48,193 nucleotides of DNA from Acidimicrobiia bacterium (GTDB lineage: Bacteria; Actinomycetota; Acidimicrobiia; Acidimicrobiales; CATQHL01): positions 1 through 48,193 of the forward strand of contig VXNF01000090.1 in assembly GCA_009840735.1 (NCBI GenBank), given 5' to 3'. Of this stretch, positions 14,980 to 22,925 are shown piece after piece. A program made the translations under genes and the position numbers. The notes below the pieces were generated by a model. That model ran no database searches, was not told the DNA's origin, and saw only the letters and a program-made list of their open reading frames with translations. Each line of letters starts with the position of its first letter. The stretch's first letter is position 1.

Positions 14980-17024
14980 GCCGCCGATCTCCGCCGCACG
15001 AGGTGGGGGCCGCGGGCGCGCCGCGCGACCTCGGCCTGGAGCGCCGCGCCATCGACGTGGTCCGCGGGCTCGCCATGGACGCCCCCCACGCGGCCCGCTC
15101 GGGCCATCAAGGCACCGCCATGGCCCTGGCGCCGCTGGCGCATGTGCTGTGGAGCCGGATCATGACCTACGACCCGACGGCGCCGCACTGGCCGGACCGG
15201 GACCGCTTCGTGCTGAGCGCCGGCCACGCCTCGATCCTGCTGTACAGCATGGCGCATCTCTGCGGCTACGACCTCACCCTGGAGGACCTCCGCGCCTTCC
15301 GCCAGTGGGGCAGCCGGACCCCCGGCCACCCCGAGGCGGCGCCGGCCATCGGCGTGGAGGTCACCACGGGTCCGCTCGGTCAGGGCTTCGCCAACGCCGT
15401 GGGGATGGCGCTGGCGGAACGCTGGCTGCGCACCCGCTACGGCGCCGAGCTGTGCGATCACCACACCTTCGTGATCTGCAGCGACGGCGACGTGGCCGAG
15501 GGCGTCAGCCACGAGGCGGCGTCCCTGGCGGGCCACCTGGGCCTGGGACGGCTCGTCTACGTCTACGACGACAACCGCGTCTCCATCGACGGCGCCACCG
15601 ACCTCTGGCTCTCCGACGACGCGGCCGCCCGGTTCGCCGCCTACGGCTGGCACGTCGAGACCCTCGGCGAGGCGGCGGAGGATCTCGACGCGCTCGAAGC
15701 CGCGCTGCGCCGGGCCATGGCGACCGAGGCCCCGTCGCTGCTGGTGCTGCGCAGCCGCATCGCCCACCCCTCCCCGGACCTCACCGACTCTCCCGCGGCG
15801 CACGGCTACGCCCTTTTCGACGAGGAGATCGCTGCGGCCAAGGCCGCCATGGGGCTGCCAGCCGAGGAGACCTTCTGGGTGCCCGACGACGTGGCGGCCT
15901 ACTACCGGACCGCGGGTCGCCGCGGCGGCGCGGCGCGGCGCGCCTGGGAGGAGCGCTGGTCCGCCGCGGCAGCGTCTCGGCCGGAACTGCCGCGGCTGTG
16001 GGGGCTGCGGCCGCCGGCGGGCTGGGACTCCGGCGTGGGCCCATGGGCGCTCGGCGCCTCGGTGGCGACCCGCGCCGCCAGCGGGGCCTGCCTCAACGCG
16101 CTCGCCGGCGCCATGGATCACCTCGTGGCCGGCGGCGCCGACCTGACCGGCAACACGGGCACCAAACTGGCCGAGGACACCCCTCTCAGCCGCCGCAACC
16201 CCGGCGGGCGGCAAGTCTTCTTCGGCGTGCGCGAGCACGCCATGGCCGCGGCGATGGTGGGGATGGCGCGCCACGGCGGCCTGCTCCCCGTCGGCGGCAC
16301 GTTCCTGGTATTCAGCGACTACATGCGCCCGGCGGTGCGCCTAGCGGCGCTGTCACAGGCCAAGGCAGTGTTCTGCTGGTCCCACGACTCCTTGGGCGTG
16401 GGCGAGGACGGCCCGACGCACCAGCCCGTGGAGCAGCTCGCCTCGCTGCGCGCCATCCCGGACCTGACGGTCATCCGGCCCGCCGACGCCCCCGAGACCC
16501 TGGGGGCGTGGCGGGTGGCGGCCGACAGCGACGGCCCGACGGCGCTCATCCTGACGCGCCAAGGCACCCCGGTGCTGGCGGGCAGCGACCCCGAAGCGGT
16601 GCGGCGCGGCGCCTACGTGCTGAGCGAGCCGCCCGGCGCGGCGGTGACGCTCGTGGGCACAGGCAGCGAGGTGGCTCTGTGCGTGCGCGCCGCCGAGCGG
16701 CTCGGTGCCGACGGCGTGGCGGCCGCGGTGGTGTCGATGCCCTCCTGGGAGCTGTTCGCCGCGCAGGAGGCCCGCTACCGGGAAGCGGTGATCCCGCCGG
16801 GGCGGCCGTCCTTGGCGGTGGAGGCCGGCGTCACCCAGGGTTGGGAACGCTGGGTGGACCGGGCGCTGGGCGTGGAGCGATTCGGGGCCTCCGCGCCCGG
16901 CCAGGTCGTGATGGCCGAACTCGGCATGCACCCCGACCGCGTCGTGGCGGCCGTGCGGGAACTGCTCGAGGATGCGCCGCGGGCGGACCGGGCGACGGCG
17001 ACCGAAAGGAGCGAAGCGACATGA
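14976..17024 (+). CDS. tkt: Transketolase
   Basis: Transketolase moves two-carbon units between sugar phosphates using thiamine diphosphate. The 682-residue chain has the PP domain (about 20-330), with the ThDP motif D170-G-D172 ... N200, the Pyr domain (about 350-530), with TGNTGTKLAEDTPL and the catalytic Glu in FGVREHAMAAAM, and a C-terminal domain (about 540-670). Two small departures from the usual motifs are SGHQG at 42-46 where SGHPG is common, and SDGDVAEGVSHE for GDGCLMEGISHE. Its ATG overlaps the FIST stop by 3 bases and its TGA overlaps the transaldolase ATG. Confidence 0.95.
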   Translation: MSRRSPPHEVGAAGAPRDLGLERRAIDVVRGLAMDAPHAARSGHQGTAMALAPLAHVLWSRIMTYDPTAPHWPDRDRFVLSAGHASILLYSMAHLCGYDLTLEDLRAFRQWGSRTPGHPEAAPAIGVEVTTGPLGQGFANAVGMALAERWLRTRYGAELCDHHTFVICSDGDVAEGVSHEAASLAGHLGLGRLVYVYDDNRVSIDGATDLWLSDDAAARFAAYGWHVETLGEAAEDLDALEAALRRAMATEAPSLLVLRSRIAHPSPDLTDSPAAHGYALFDEEIAAAKAAMGLPAEETFWVPDDVAAYYRTAGRRGGAARRAWEERWSAAAASRPELPRLWGLRPPAGWDSGVGPWALGASVATRAASGACLNALAGAMDHLVAGGADLTGNTGTKLAEDTPLSRRNPGGRQVFFGVREHAMAAAMVGMARHGGLLPVGGTFLVFSDYMRPAVRLAALSQAKAVFCWSHDSLGVGEDGPTHQPVEQLASLRAIPDLTVIRPADAPETLGAWRVAADSDGPTALILTRQGTPVLAGSDPEAVRRGAYVLSEPPGAAVTLVGTGSEVALCVRAAERLGADGVAAAVVSMPSWELFAAQEARYREAVIPPGRPSLAVEAGVTQGWERWVDRALGVERFGASAPGQVVMAELGMHPDRVVAAVRELLEDAPRADRATATERSEAT

Positions 17025-18115
17025 GCAGGCTGGTCGAACTCCACGAGGTGGGCCGGCAGAGCCCCTGGCTGGACAACCTGAAGCGCAGCTGGATCACCGG
17101 CGGCGAGCTGGGCCGCTGGGTGGAGCGCGGCTGCCGCGGCATCACATCCAACCCCACGATCTTCCAGAAGGCCATGACCGCAGGCGACGCCTACGACGGG
17201 GAGCTGGCCGAGTTGGCCGCTGGCGGGGCGGGCGCCGAGGAGAGCTACTGGCACCTCGTCACCAGCGACATCCGCGCCGCTCTCGCTGTGCTGCGCCCCA
17301 CCTACGACGCCAGCGGCGGCACCGACGGCTACGTGTCGGTGGAAGTGGCGCCGGAGCTGGCCCACGACGCCAACGCCACCGCCGCCGCCGCCCGGCAGCT
17401 CCACCGGAGGATCGACGCCCCCAACCTCTACGTGAAGGTGCCCGCCACCGCAGCCGGCGTCGACGCCCTCCGCACCCTCACCGCCGAGGGCCACAGCATC
17501 AACGTCACGCTCATCTTCTCCCTGGCGCGCTACGAGCAGGTAATCGAGGCGTACTTGAGCGGCCTCGAGAGCCGTCCGGGAGATCTGAGCTGTGTCTCCG
17601 GCGTCGCCTCCTTCTTCGTGAGCCGTGTGGACACCGAGGTGGACCGCCGCTTGGAGGCCATCGGCACCCCGGCGGCGCGGGCCCTGCGGGGCCGGTGCGC
17701 GGTGGCGCAGGCAAAGCTGGCCTACACCACCTTCCGGCGCTGCTTCTCGGGGCCTCGCTGGGCGGCGCTGGCCGCCCGCGGCGCCCGCCTGCAACGGCCG
17801 CTGTGGGCCTCCACCTCCACGAAGAACCCTGCCTACCCCGACACGCTCTACGTGGACAGCCTGATCGGACCCGACACGGTAAACACGCTGCCCGAGGCCA
17901 CCATCGAGGCGTTCGAGGACCACGGCACCGTGGCCCGCACGATCGACGCCGAAGTGGACGACGCCGCCGCGGTCCTGAACGGCCTTGCCCAAGCAGGCGT
18001 GGATCTGGCAGAGGTCTCGGAGGTACTCGAGGCCGAAGGAGTGGCCGCTTTCGCCAAGTCCTTCGACGAGCTGCTCGAGACGCTCGCCCGACGGGCGGCC
18101 GAACTCACCGCCTGA
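17021..18115 (+). CDS. tal: Transaldolase
   Basis: Transaldolase moves a three-carbon unit between sedoheptulose 7-phosphate and glyceraldehyde 3-phosphate. The 364 residues match the actinobacterial long type: SPWLDNLKRSWI at the start, GITSNPTIFQKAM, NLYVKVPATAAG with the Schiff-base Lys139, INVTLIFSLARYEQV, and the ending STSTKNPAYPDTLYVDSLIG plus NTLPEATIEAFEDHG. A ribosome site AAAGGAG lies 9 bases before the ATG. The ATGA overlap with tkt means the two pentose-phosphate enzymes are translated together. In many actinobacteria zwf and opcA follow; here they do not. Confidence 0.96.
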   Translation: MSRLVELHEVGRQSPWLDNLKRSWITGGELGRWVERGCRGITSNPTIFQKAMTAGDAYDGELAELAAGGAGAEESYWHLVTSDIRAALAVLRPTYDASGGTDGYVSVEVAPELAHDANATAAAARQLHRRIDAPNLYVKVPATAAGVDALRTLTAEGHSINVTLIFSLARYEQVIEAYLSGLESRPGDLSCVSGVASFFVSRVDTEVDRRLEAIGTPAARALRGRCAVAQAKLAYTTFRRCFSGPRWAALAARGARLQRPLWASTSTKNPAYPDTLYVDSLIGPDTVNTLPEATIEAFEDHGTVARTIDAEVDDAAAVLNGLAQAGVDLAEVSEVLEAEGVAAFAKSFDELLETLARRAAELTA

Positions 18116-18121
18116 GCCGGC

Positions 18122-18147
18122 GGAGCCTCCGAGCGGAGCCTCCGAGC
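18122..18147. repeat. Two tandem copies of a 13-bp unit
   Basis: GGAGCCTCCGAGC occurs twice, head to tail, in the 38-bp gap between the convergent tal and hypothetical genes. Each unit contains a small self-complementary core (GGAG-c-CTCC), so it may help stop transcription from both sides. Confidence 0.6.
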
Positions 18148-18153
18148 AGAACC

Positions 18154-18372
18154 TCAGAGCGGCGACGCGTCGTCGTCTGGTGTTCGCAGCGCGGCGACGG
18201 CCCGGCTGACAGCCCGGCGGGCCTTCTGGAGCCGCCGCTCCGCAGCCAGATGGGCCGGATCGCCGCCGTCGGCGGCGGCCCGCAGCTGTTCGAAACCGGC
18301 TTCGTCCAAGTCGGCGGCGATGCCGGCGAGCCGGTCGGCGAGGCCCTCGAGCAGCTCGTTGATGTCGCTCAC
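18154..18372 (-). CDS. Small helical hypothetical protein
   Basis: From the GTG used here this is a 72-residue acidic-to-neutral protein, VSDINELLEGLADRLAGIAA onward, with two predicted amphipathic helices (about 2-35 and 38-63, AHLAAERRLQKARRAVSRAV) and a short acidic tail. It has no membrane segment or Cys. An ATG 51 bases upstream is in frame, but that extension is Arg-rich and reads like leader DNA. A weak GGGGG ribosome site precedes the GTG. It diverges from the CLC gene and converges with tal. No family was recognised. Confidence 0.58.
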   Translation of the reverse strand: MSDINELLEGLADRLAGIAADLDEAGFEQLRAAADGGDPAHLAAERRLQKARRAVSRAVAALRTPDDDASPL

Positions 18373-18479
18373 CCCCGAAGTCTGCCGCCCGCGGCGCGGC
18401 TCGCGGCGACGGCGCGGCGACAACGCTCGGCGCGGGCGACCCTCAAGGTCGTCGGAGTGGCCCGGTAGCCTCGCCTGCG

Positions 18480-20150
18480 GTGCGCTTCCTCGCTTCGTTC
18501 CGCCCGGCGGGCCGCCTGCCGCGCGTGCTCGGCGCCGCGGTCGGCGTGGGTGTCTGCGTCGGGCTTCTCGTGGCCCTGTTCGAGCAGGTCGTCGTGGAGG
18601 TGATGCTGGAGCGGCTCTTCGAGTTGCCGCTCTGGCAGCAGGCCCTCGGGCCGCTGGTCGGGCTGTGCGCGGCCGCGGCGCTGCTGCGCCTCGTGGGCGG
18701 GCGCGGCACCACGCCGGCCACCTCGGATGACTACATCCGGGCGTTCCATGAGCGCTCGCCTCGGCTGCCGCTGCGCCAGCTGCCCGCCAAGCTGCTCGCC
18801 GGGGCGGCCACGATCGGCTGCGGCGGAGCGCTCGGCATGGAGGGGCCGTCGATCTTCGCCGGCGCCTCTTTAGCGCACAACCTGCGACGACCGCTGGAAC
18901 GCTTCCTGCGCCGCGAGGAGCTGCAGATGCTGCTCACCGCGGGCGCCGCCGCCGGTGTGGCGGCCATCTTCCGAGCCCCGGCCACAGGGGTGATCTTCGC
19001 CCTCGAGGCCCCCTACCGGGACGACGTGACCCGCCGCGCCCTGCTGCCCTCGCTGGTGGCCTCCGCCGTCAGCTTCTTGATGTTCGCGGTCGTGTTGGGC
19101 GACACCAGCCCGGTGTTTCCCGGCCTAGCGGGCGACGTGCGGACCCTGGCGATCGTCGACCTGCTGGGAGGTGCGTTGGTGGGCGTCACCGCCGGCCTCG
19201 GCGGTCGGGGCTTCTCGGCACTGGTTCGCTGGGCCAAGGCGTTAGCGGCCCGCGTCGGGGCGGCGCCGCGCATCCTCGCCGGCGCAGGTCTGCTCTGCGG
19301 GCTGGCGTTCGCCACCGACGCGCTCTTCGGACTGCCGCTGAGTCTGGGACCGGGCGTGCGCTCCGCCGAGTGGGTCCTCGAAGTGCCCCGCGGCGTCTGG
19401 CTCATCGTGGCACTGTTCGGGATCCGCATCGTGGCGACGCTCGCCACGGTCACAGCGGGCGGCACGGGAGGCCTGTTCATCCCGCTAGCTGTCCAGGGCG
19501 TCCTGATGGGCACCGTCGTGGGCGTGCTGTTGGACCAGACCGAGACCGGTCTGTACCCGACGCTGGGCCTCGCCGCCTTCTTGGGCGCCGGCTACCGCGC
19601 CCCGATCGCCGCGGTGATGTTCGTGGCCGAATCCAGCCAGGGATCCGCCTTCGTGGTGCCGGCGCTGGTGGCCGCCGCGGTGGCGCAGCTCGTGGCGGGC
19701 CGTGCCAGCGTCTCCTCTCACCAGGCAGCCGAGCGCCTCGGCCACCTGGAGCGCCGCTTCATGCTGCCGATCACGTCGGTGCTGCGGACCGACGTCCTCA
19801 CCGTGCCGCCCGACGCCACGATCTCCGAGCTGATGACGATGCACGTCCTCGGACGCCGCGAGCGCGAGGTGGCCGTGGTGGACGGACGCCTCTATCTGGG
19901 AATGTGCGGGCTGGATCAGATCGGCGACCTGCCCCGCAGCGAGTGGGAGTCGGTCACCGTGCAGGACATGGCGGCGGTCGATCTGCCGTCGGCGGACCCG
20001 TCGTGGACCCTGCGCGACGCTGTAGCGGCGATGGACGCGGCGGACGTGGAGATGCTGGCGGTCGTTACCGCCGACGGCTCCTTCGTCGGGCTCGTGCTCG
20101 AAGACGACATCCTGAAGCTGGACGAGATCCTGGAGGAGACCGGGGACTAA
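18480..20150 (+). CDS. CLC-family chloride transporter with C-terminal CBS domains
   Basis: The 556-residue protein has about 10-12 hydrophobic helices (15-430) followed by a CBS pair (about 432-550). The gating glutamate is present in GMEGP (Glu121), and the G(x)FxP-type motif appears as GGLFIP. The position matching the internal proton glutamate of E. coli ClcA (second Glu of IIEE) is Ala177 in FALEAP. The first selectivity motif GSGIP is replaced by GRGTTPAT. These features point to an unusual CLC that may move Cl- without strict proton exchange; that is inference. The CBS pair suggests nucleotide regulation. The start is GTG; it diverges from the small gene at 18372. Confidence 0.9.
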   Translation: MRFLASFRPAGRLPRVLGAAVGVGVCVGLLVALFEQVVVEVMLERLFELPLWQQALGPLVGLCAAAALLRLVGGRGTTPATSDDYIRAFHERSPRLPLRQLPAKLLAGAATIGCGGALGMEGPSIFAGASLAHNLRRPLERFLRREELQMLLTAGAAAGVAAIFRAPATGVIFALEAPYRDDVTRRALLPSLVASAVSFLMFAVVLGDTSPVFPGLAGDVRTLAIVDLLGGALVGVTAGLGGRGFSALVRWAKALAARVGAAPRILAGAGLLCGLAFATDALFGLPLSLGPGVRSAEWVLEVPRGVWLIVALFGIRIVATLATVTAGGTGGLFIPLAVQGVLMGTVVGVLLDQTETGLYPTLGLAAFLGAGYRAPIAAVMFVAESSQGSAFVVPALVAAAVAQLVAGRASVSSHQAAERLGHLERRFMLPITSVLRTDVLTVPPDATISELMTMHVLGRREREVAVVDGRLYLGMCGLDQIGDLPRSEWESVTVQDMAAVDLPSADPSWTLRDAVAAMDAADVEMLAVVTADGSFVGLVLEDDILKLDEILEETGD

Positions 20151-20170
20151 TCGCCCTCCGGCGCCAGTCA

Positions 20171-20203
20171 GTGAGGCACCGCGAGGGCGGGCCTCACTCG
20201 CGG
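20171..20203. terminator. Interleaved inverted repeats after the CLC gene
   Basis: GTGAGGC (20171-20177) pairs with GCCTCAC (20191-20197), while CCGCGAG (20179-20185) pairs with CTCGCGG (20197-20203). The two stems are interleaved and share one base, so they are mutually exclusive or form a strained pseudoknot. The element lies between the convergent CLC gene and the small Zn-ribbon gene and probably terminates transcription. Confidence 0.45.
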
Positions 20204-20245
20204 GACCTGGGACTCACGCAGGGGCATCCTGGCCCGGGCGCGCCG

Positions 20246-20410
20246 CTAGGAGTCCGAGCTGTGGGCGCACCAGGAGCGGCAGTCGTGGCCGGGGAGCGCC
20301 CCGCACTCGGGGCACGGCTCCTCGTCGTCTTTGAAGAGCTCCTCGAACCCGTCGCTCGTCTGCTTCAGCGCCCGGGCCTCTTCGTAACGCCGGTGGCGTC
20401 CCTTCTTCAC
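20246..20410 (-). CDS. Small zinc-ribbon-like protein (54 residues)
   Basis: This short GTG-started gene encodes VKKGRHRRYEEARALKQTSD, an acidic middle (GFEELFKDDEE), and a Cys cluster CPECGALPGHDCRSWCAHS. The spacing C-x2-C-x7-C-x3-C followed by His is consistent with one structural zinc site. Ribosome site GGAG lies 8 bases before the GTG. Codon third positions are G/C inside the ORF and not upstream of it, which supports both the gene and the start. It is the last gene of the rnd strand, about 200 bp after rnd. The basic N-terminus and small size suggest a nucleic-acid- or ribosome-associated protein, but the function is unknown. Confidence 0.7.
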   Translation of the reverse strand: MKKGRHRRYEEARALKQTSDGFEELFKDDEEPCPECGALPGHDCRSWCAHSSDS

Positions 20411-20495
20411 AACCAGAACTCCGAACTCGATGTGCCGAGCGCCACGGCAGGCGTCCGGCTCTGTTGGTCGACGAGAAGCGCCGTTCTCACCGGGC

Positions 20496-20509
20496 GATCC
20501 CGCGGGATC
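20496..20509. promoter_or_regulatory. Perfect 14-bp palindrome upstream of the Zn-ribbon gene
   Basis: GATCCCGCGGGATC is a perfect palindrome 86 bp before the Zn-ribbon start and 99 bp after the rnd stop. It could be an operator for the small gene. Without a known family match this is only a sequence observation. Confidence 0.35.
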
Positions 20510-20607
20510 AAGAATCCTAGTGTGCGACGCGCCCCTCGCTTCGATCTATTGCCCTCGGACTGCCGGCGCCTCGCCGGTCCGGCTGGCACGGCGCTGCCCG
20601 CCCGACC

Positions 20608-21765
20608 TCATAGCGGACGCCCGGATCGCTGCTCGATGCGCAGCTTGCCACCCGAGTCCATCGCCACCGCGGCCCGGCCGCTCATCAGCTCCTCGACGCG
20701 GGCGCCGTAGTGCTCGTAGCGCCAGCCTGTGGCCAGGCGCGCTCCCGGCTCGCCCTCCAAGAACGAGGCCAGATCGGCCCGCGTCGCCACGAGCGCGGGA
20801 TCCAGGTCGTCGTCGCGGGCGACCTGGGAGAGCCACGCCGACACGAGGGCGACTACCGGCTGCAGGTGCGAGCTCTCGGAGGTCTTCGGGTTGCGAACTA
20901 CCCGCGGAGGGTTGCGTCGCGCCTGTTGGATGACCTCGAGCAGTTCCGCGCCGGTCGAGCCGCGGACGGCGCCAGCGTCGATGCCGCGCACCGCCGCGAG
21001 GGCGCCCCGGGTGTCCGGAGCGGCTTGCACGACTGCGGCCAGAGCCAGGTCGCTGAGCACGTAGCGAGCCGGAATGTCAAGCCGCGCGGCTCGCCGGTCG
21101 CGCCACGCCGCCACGGCCATGGCCAAGGGTTGGGAGCGTGTCGGCAGCCTGCGCAGCTCCCGTACGCGCCGCCAGGCCTCCTCAGCTGGGCGCCCCGAGG
21201 ACTGCCGGGCGCGCAGCAGCTCACACTCCTGCGCGCACCAGTCCAAGCGCCCGAGCGCCGCCAAGCGGGCGCGCAGGGCGGCCCACAGCGCCAAGAGGTG
21301 GCGCACGTCGCCGGCGGCGTAGGCGAGCTGCTCGGGCTGCAGCGGCCTGCGCAGCCAGTCGGTCAAACGGTCGCCCTTGGCCACCTCGAGGTTGAGGAAA
21401 CGGGCCAGCAGGTCGCGCAGCGAGGCGGACCGCAGACCGCAGAACCCCGCCGCGGTCTGGGTGTCCACGAGGTGCCCCGGCAGGCGCCCGAGGCAGTGGC
21501 GCAGGATCTCGAGGTCTTGGTCGGGCGCGTGCATGACCGCCGTTGCACCGCTGTCCAGAAGCGCCTTCAGCGGCCCCAGCGGGGTGGCGAGCGGATCGAC
21601 GAGGACGACTCGCTCCTCCCAAGCCAGCTGCAGCAGGCCGGGGCGGGGGTAATAGGTCTGCTCTCGATGGAACTCGGTGTCGAGCGCGTACTCCGAGGCT
21701 CGCCGGGCCTCGGCGACGACCTCGCTGAGGCGCGCCTCGTCGGCAACGAGTTCGTAGTCGCTCAC
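20608..21765 (-). CDS. rnd: Ribonuclease D (DEDDy 3'-5' exonuclease)
   Basis: RNase D trims the 3' ends of stable RNAs. The catalytic set is visible: D29-x-E31 in LDTEF, D84 in HAPDQDLEIL, and Y149-x3-D153 in YAAGDVRHLL. One HRDC-type helical domain follows at about 205-285 (RSQPLAMAVAAWRDRRAARLDIP, then VRGID) and a second divergent one to about 360. The C-terminal 25 residues are unlike E. coli RNase D and resemble the longer actinobacterial form. The start is GTG, 16 bp after mobA. At 385 residues the length is normal for actinobacteria. Confidence 0.93.
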   Translation of the reverse strand: MSDYELVADEARLSEVVAEARRASEYALDTEFHREQTYYPRPGLLQLAWEERVVLVDPLATPLGPLKALLDSGATAVMHAPDQDLEILRHCLGRLPGHLVDTQTAAGFCGLRSASLRDLLARFLNLEVAKGDRLTDWLRRPLQPEQLAYAAGDVRHLLALWAALRARLAALGRLDWCAQECELLRARQSSGRPAEEAWRRVRELRRLPTRSQPLAMAVAAWRDRRAARLDIPARYVLSDLALAAVVQAAPDTRGALAAVRGIDAGAVRGSTGAELLEVIQQARRNPPRVVRNPKTSESSHLQPVVALVSAWLSQVARDDDLDPALVATRADLASFLEGEPGARLATGWRYEHYGARVEELMSGRAAVAMDSGGKLRIEQRSGRPL

Positions 21766-21781
21766 AGCGTCGCTCGCGCCG

Positions 21782-22417
21782 TCAGGCGGCTGGGTCCGAG
21801 GGCACCCGCAAGCCCCCGCGCCCCGACGTCGCCGACTTCGCCGAACCCAGCGCGGCGAGGTCGTCGGGCGTGTCCACGTCGGCCAGCGTGGCGGGGTCGG
21901 CCACGGTCACGAGACGGGCGCGCACATGGTTCACGGCGGCGCCCAGCCTCCGCTCGCCCGTGGCGAAGAGAGGTGCCAACAGCGCCCTGCTGTCGCGCCG
22001 CCACACGGCGTGGTCCGGCTGCGGTCGGCCCACCAGCAGCGGCACCACCGCGTCGGTCCCCGGACCGGTGTGCGCCAGCAGCTCCCGCACAGTCGCCGCG
22101 TTGGCACGCGGCAGGTCGCAGGCCAGCACGGCCACCCACTCCTCCACCGCCGCCCGCAGCGCCGTGACTAGCCCCCCCAAGGGGCCCTCGCCGGCGGCAT
22201 CGTCGGGGACCGTCGTGAAGCCCAGACCACCCAGACGGGCCTCGTCGCCGCCGATGCTGAGAACCTCCCTCGCACCCGCTTCGATGAGGGCGCGGCGGGC
22301 GATGTCGGCTAGGGGCACTCCGTCGCAGAGCGCGAACGCCTTGTCGCAACCCATGCGCCTACTGGCGCCGCCGGCGAGGACCGCGCCGCTGAAAGGCGTC
22401 GCCGCAGGGTCAAGAAT
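21782..22417 (-). CDS. mobA: Molybdenum cofactor guanylyltransferase (MobA-like)
   Basis: MobA transfers GMP to molybdopterin. The 211-residue protein begins ILDPAATPFSGAVLAGGASR and continues RMGCDKA, the nucleotide-binding LAGGxSxRMGxDK motif. It also has GPLGGLVTAL, the metal-binding VLACDLPRAN and the ending DVDTPDDLAAL. No ATG, GTG or TTG lies in frame near this N-terminus. The best start is ATT at 22417, with GGAGG exactly 6 bases upstream; it overlaps the end of the DUF3151 gene by 8 bases. The nearest in-frame ordinary start is 51 codons further up, inside that gene. Related families (CTP transferases for other cofactors) share this fold, so substrate is inferred. Confidence 0.82.
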   Translation of the reverse strand: MLDPAATPFSGAVLAGGASRRMGCDKAFALCDGVPLADIARRALIEAGAREVLSIGGDEARLGGLGFTTVPDDAAGEGPLGGLVTALRAAVEEWVAVLACDLPRANAATVRELLAHTGPGTDAVVPLLVGRPQPDHAVWRRDSRALLAPLFATGERRLGAAVNHVRARLVTVADPATLADVDTPDDLAALGSAKSATSGRGGLRVPSDPAA

Positions 22418-22856
22418 CGAACCCCTCCGGCGGCCAGTTTGGATCCAGCTGACCCAAGAACTGCCGACAGCGGTGCGCCTCCTCCTGCTCCCCCAGCGCC
22501 GCCGCGGTCCGCGCCAGACCGGCCAGCGCCAGCAGGAAGCCGCGGTTGTCGGGGTGGTCCCAGCGGACATAGCCCGAGCCGCGCCAGCCGCTTTGGCGAA
22601 GCCGGTCCAAGCCCCGGTGGTAGCCCACCCGGAAGCAGGCGTAGGCCTCCACGGTGTCCCGCGCCGCGTCGCCCAGCCGCGCCCAACCCTCCAAGAACTG
22701 GGGCCAGCGAGCCACGACTTCGCTGATGCGGTCGCGTCGTTCGGCCGCCGGGCCGTCGAGGGCTTGCGCTAGCAGGGCGCGCGCCTCGGTTGGCTCGGGG
22801 TCCAGCACCGTCTCGGGCGGCCCCGACGGATTCAAGGAAATGGGGACGTCACTCAT
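22410..22856 (-). CDS. DUF3151 family protein
   Basis: This 148-residue protein matches the actinobacterial DUF3151 family (mycobacterial Rv0360c type). The diagnostic run is VEAYACFRVGYHRGLDRLRQ, then SGWRGSG, followed by NRGFLLALAGLARTAAALGE and CRQFLGQLDP. The fold is helical and TPR-like; no activity is known. The N-terminus (1-30) is a polar leader starting MSDVPISLNPSGPPETVL, also typical. It begins the mobA-rnd strand and its stop overlaps the proposed ATT start of mobA, suggesting coupling. It lies 69 bp downstream of pyk on the same strand. Confidence 0.9.
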   Translation of the reverse strand: MSDVPISLNPSGPPETVLDPEPTEARALLAQALDGPAAERRDRISEVVARWPQFLEGWARLGDAARDTVEAYACFRVGYHRGLDRLRQSGWRGSGYVRWDHPDNRGFLLALAGLARTAAALGEQEEAHRCRQFLGQLDPNWPPEGFDS

Positions 22857-22925
22857 CGGCGCTCCTCGGGGGGCTCAGCGGGCCGCGCCGGCGCCGCGTG
22901 GCTCGACGCGGTCTCGCCATCGGCT

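Noticed and set aside
22412-22425. GGTTCGATTC on the minus strand resembling a tRNA T-loop
   Set aside because: Flanking bases cannot form the T stem or an acceptor stem, and the site is the DUF3151/mobA junction.
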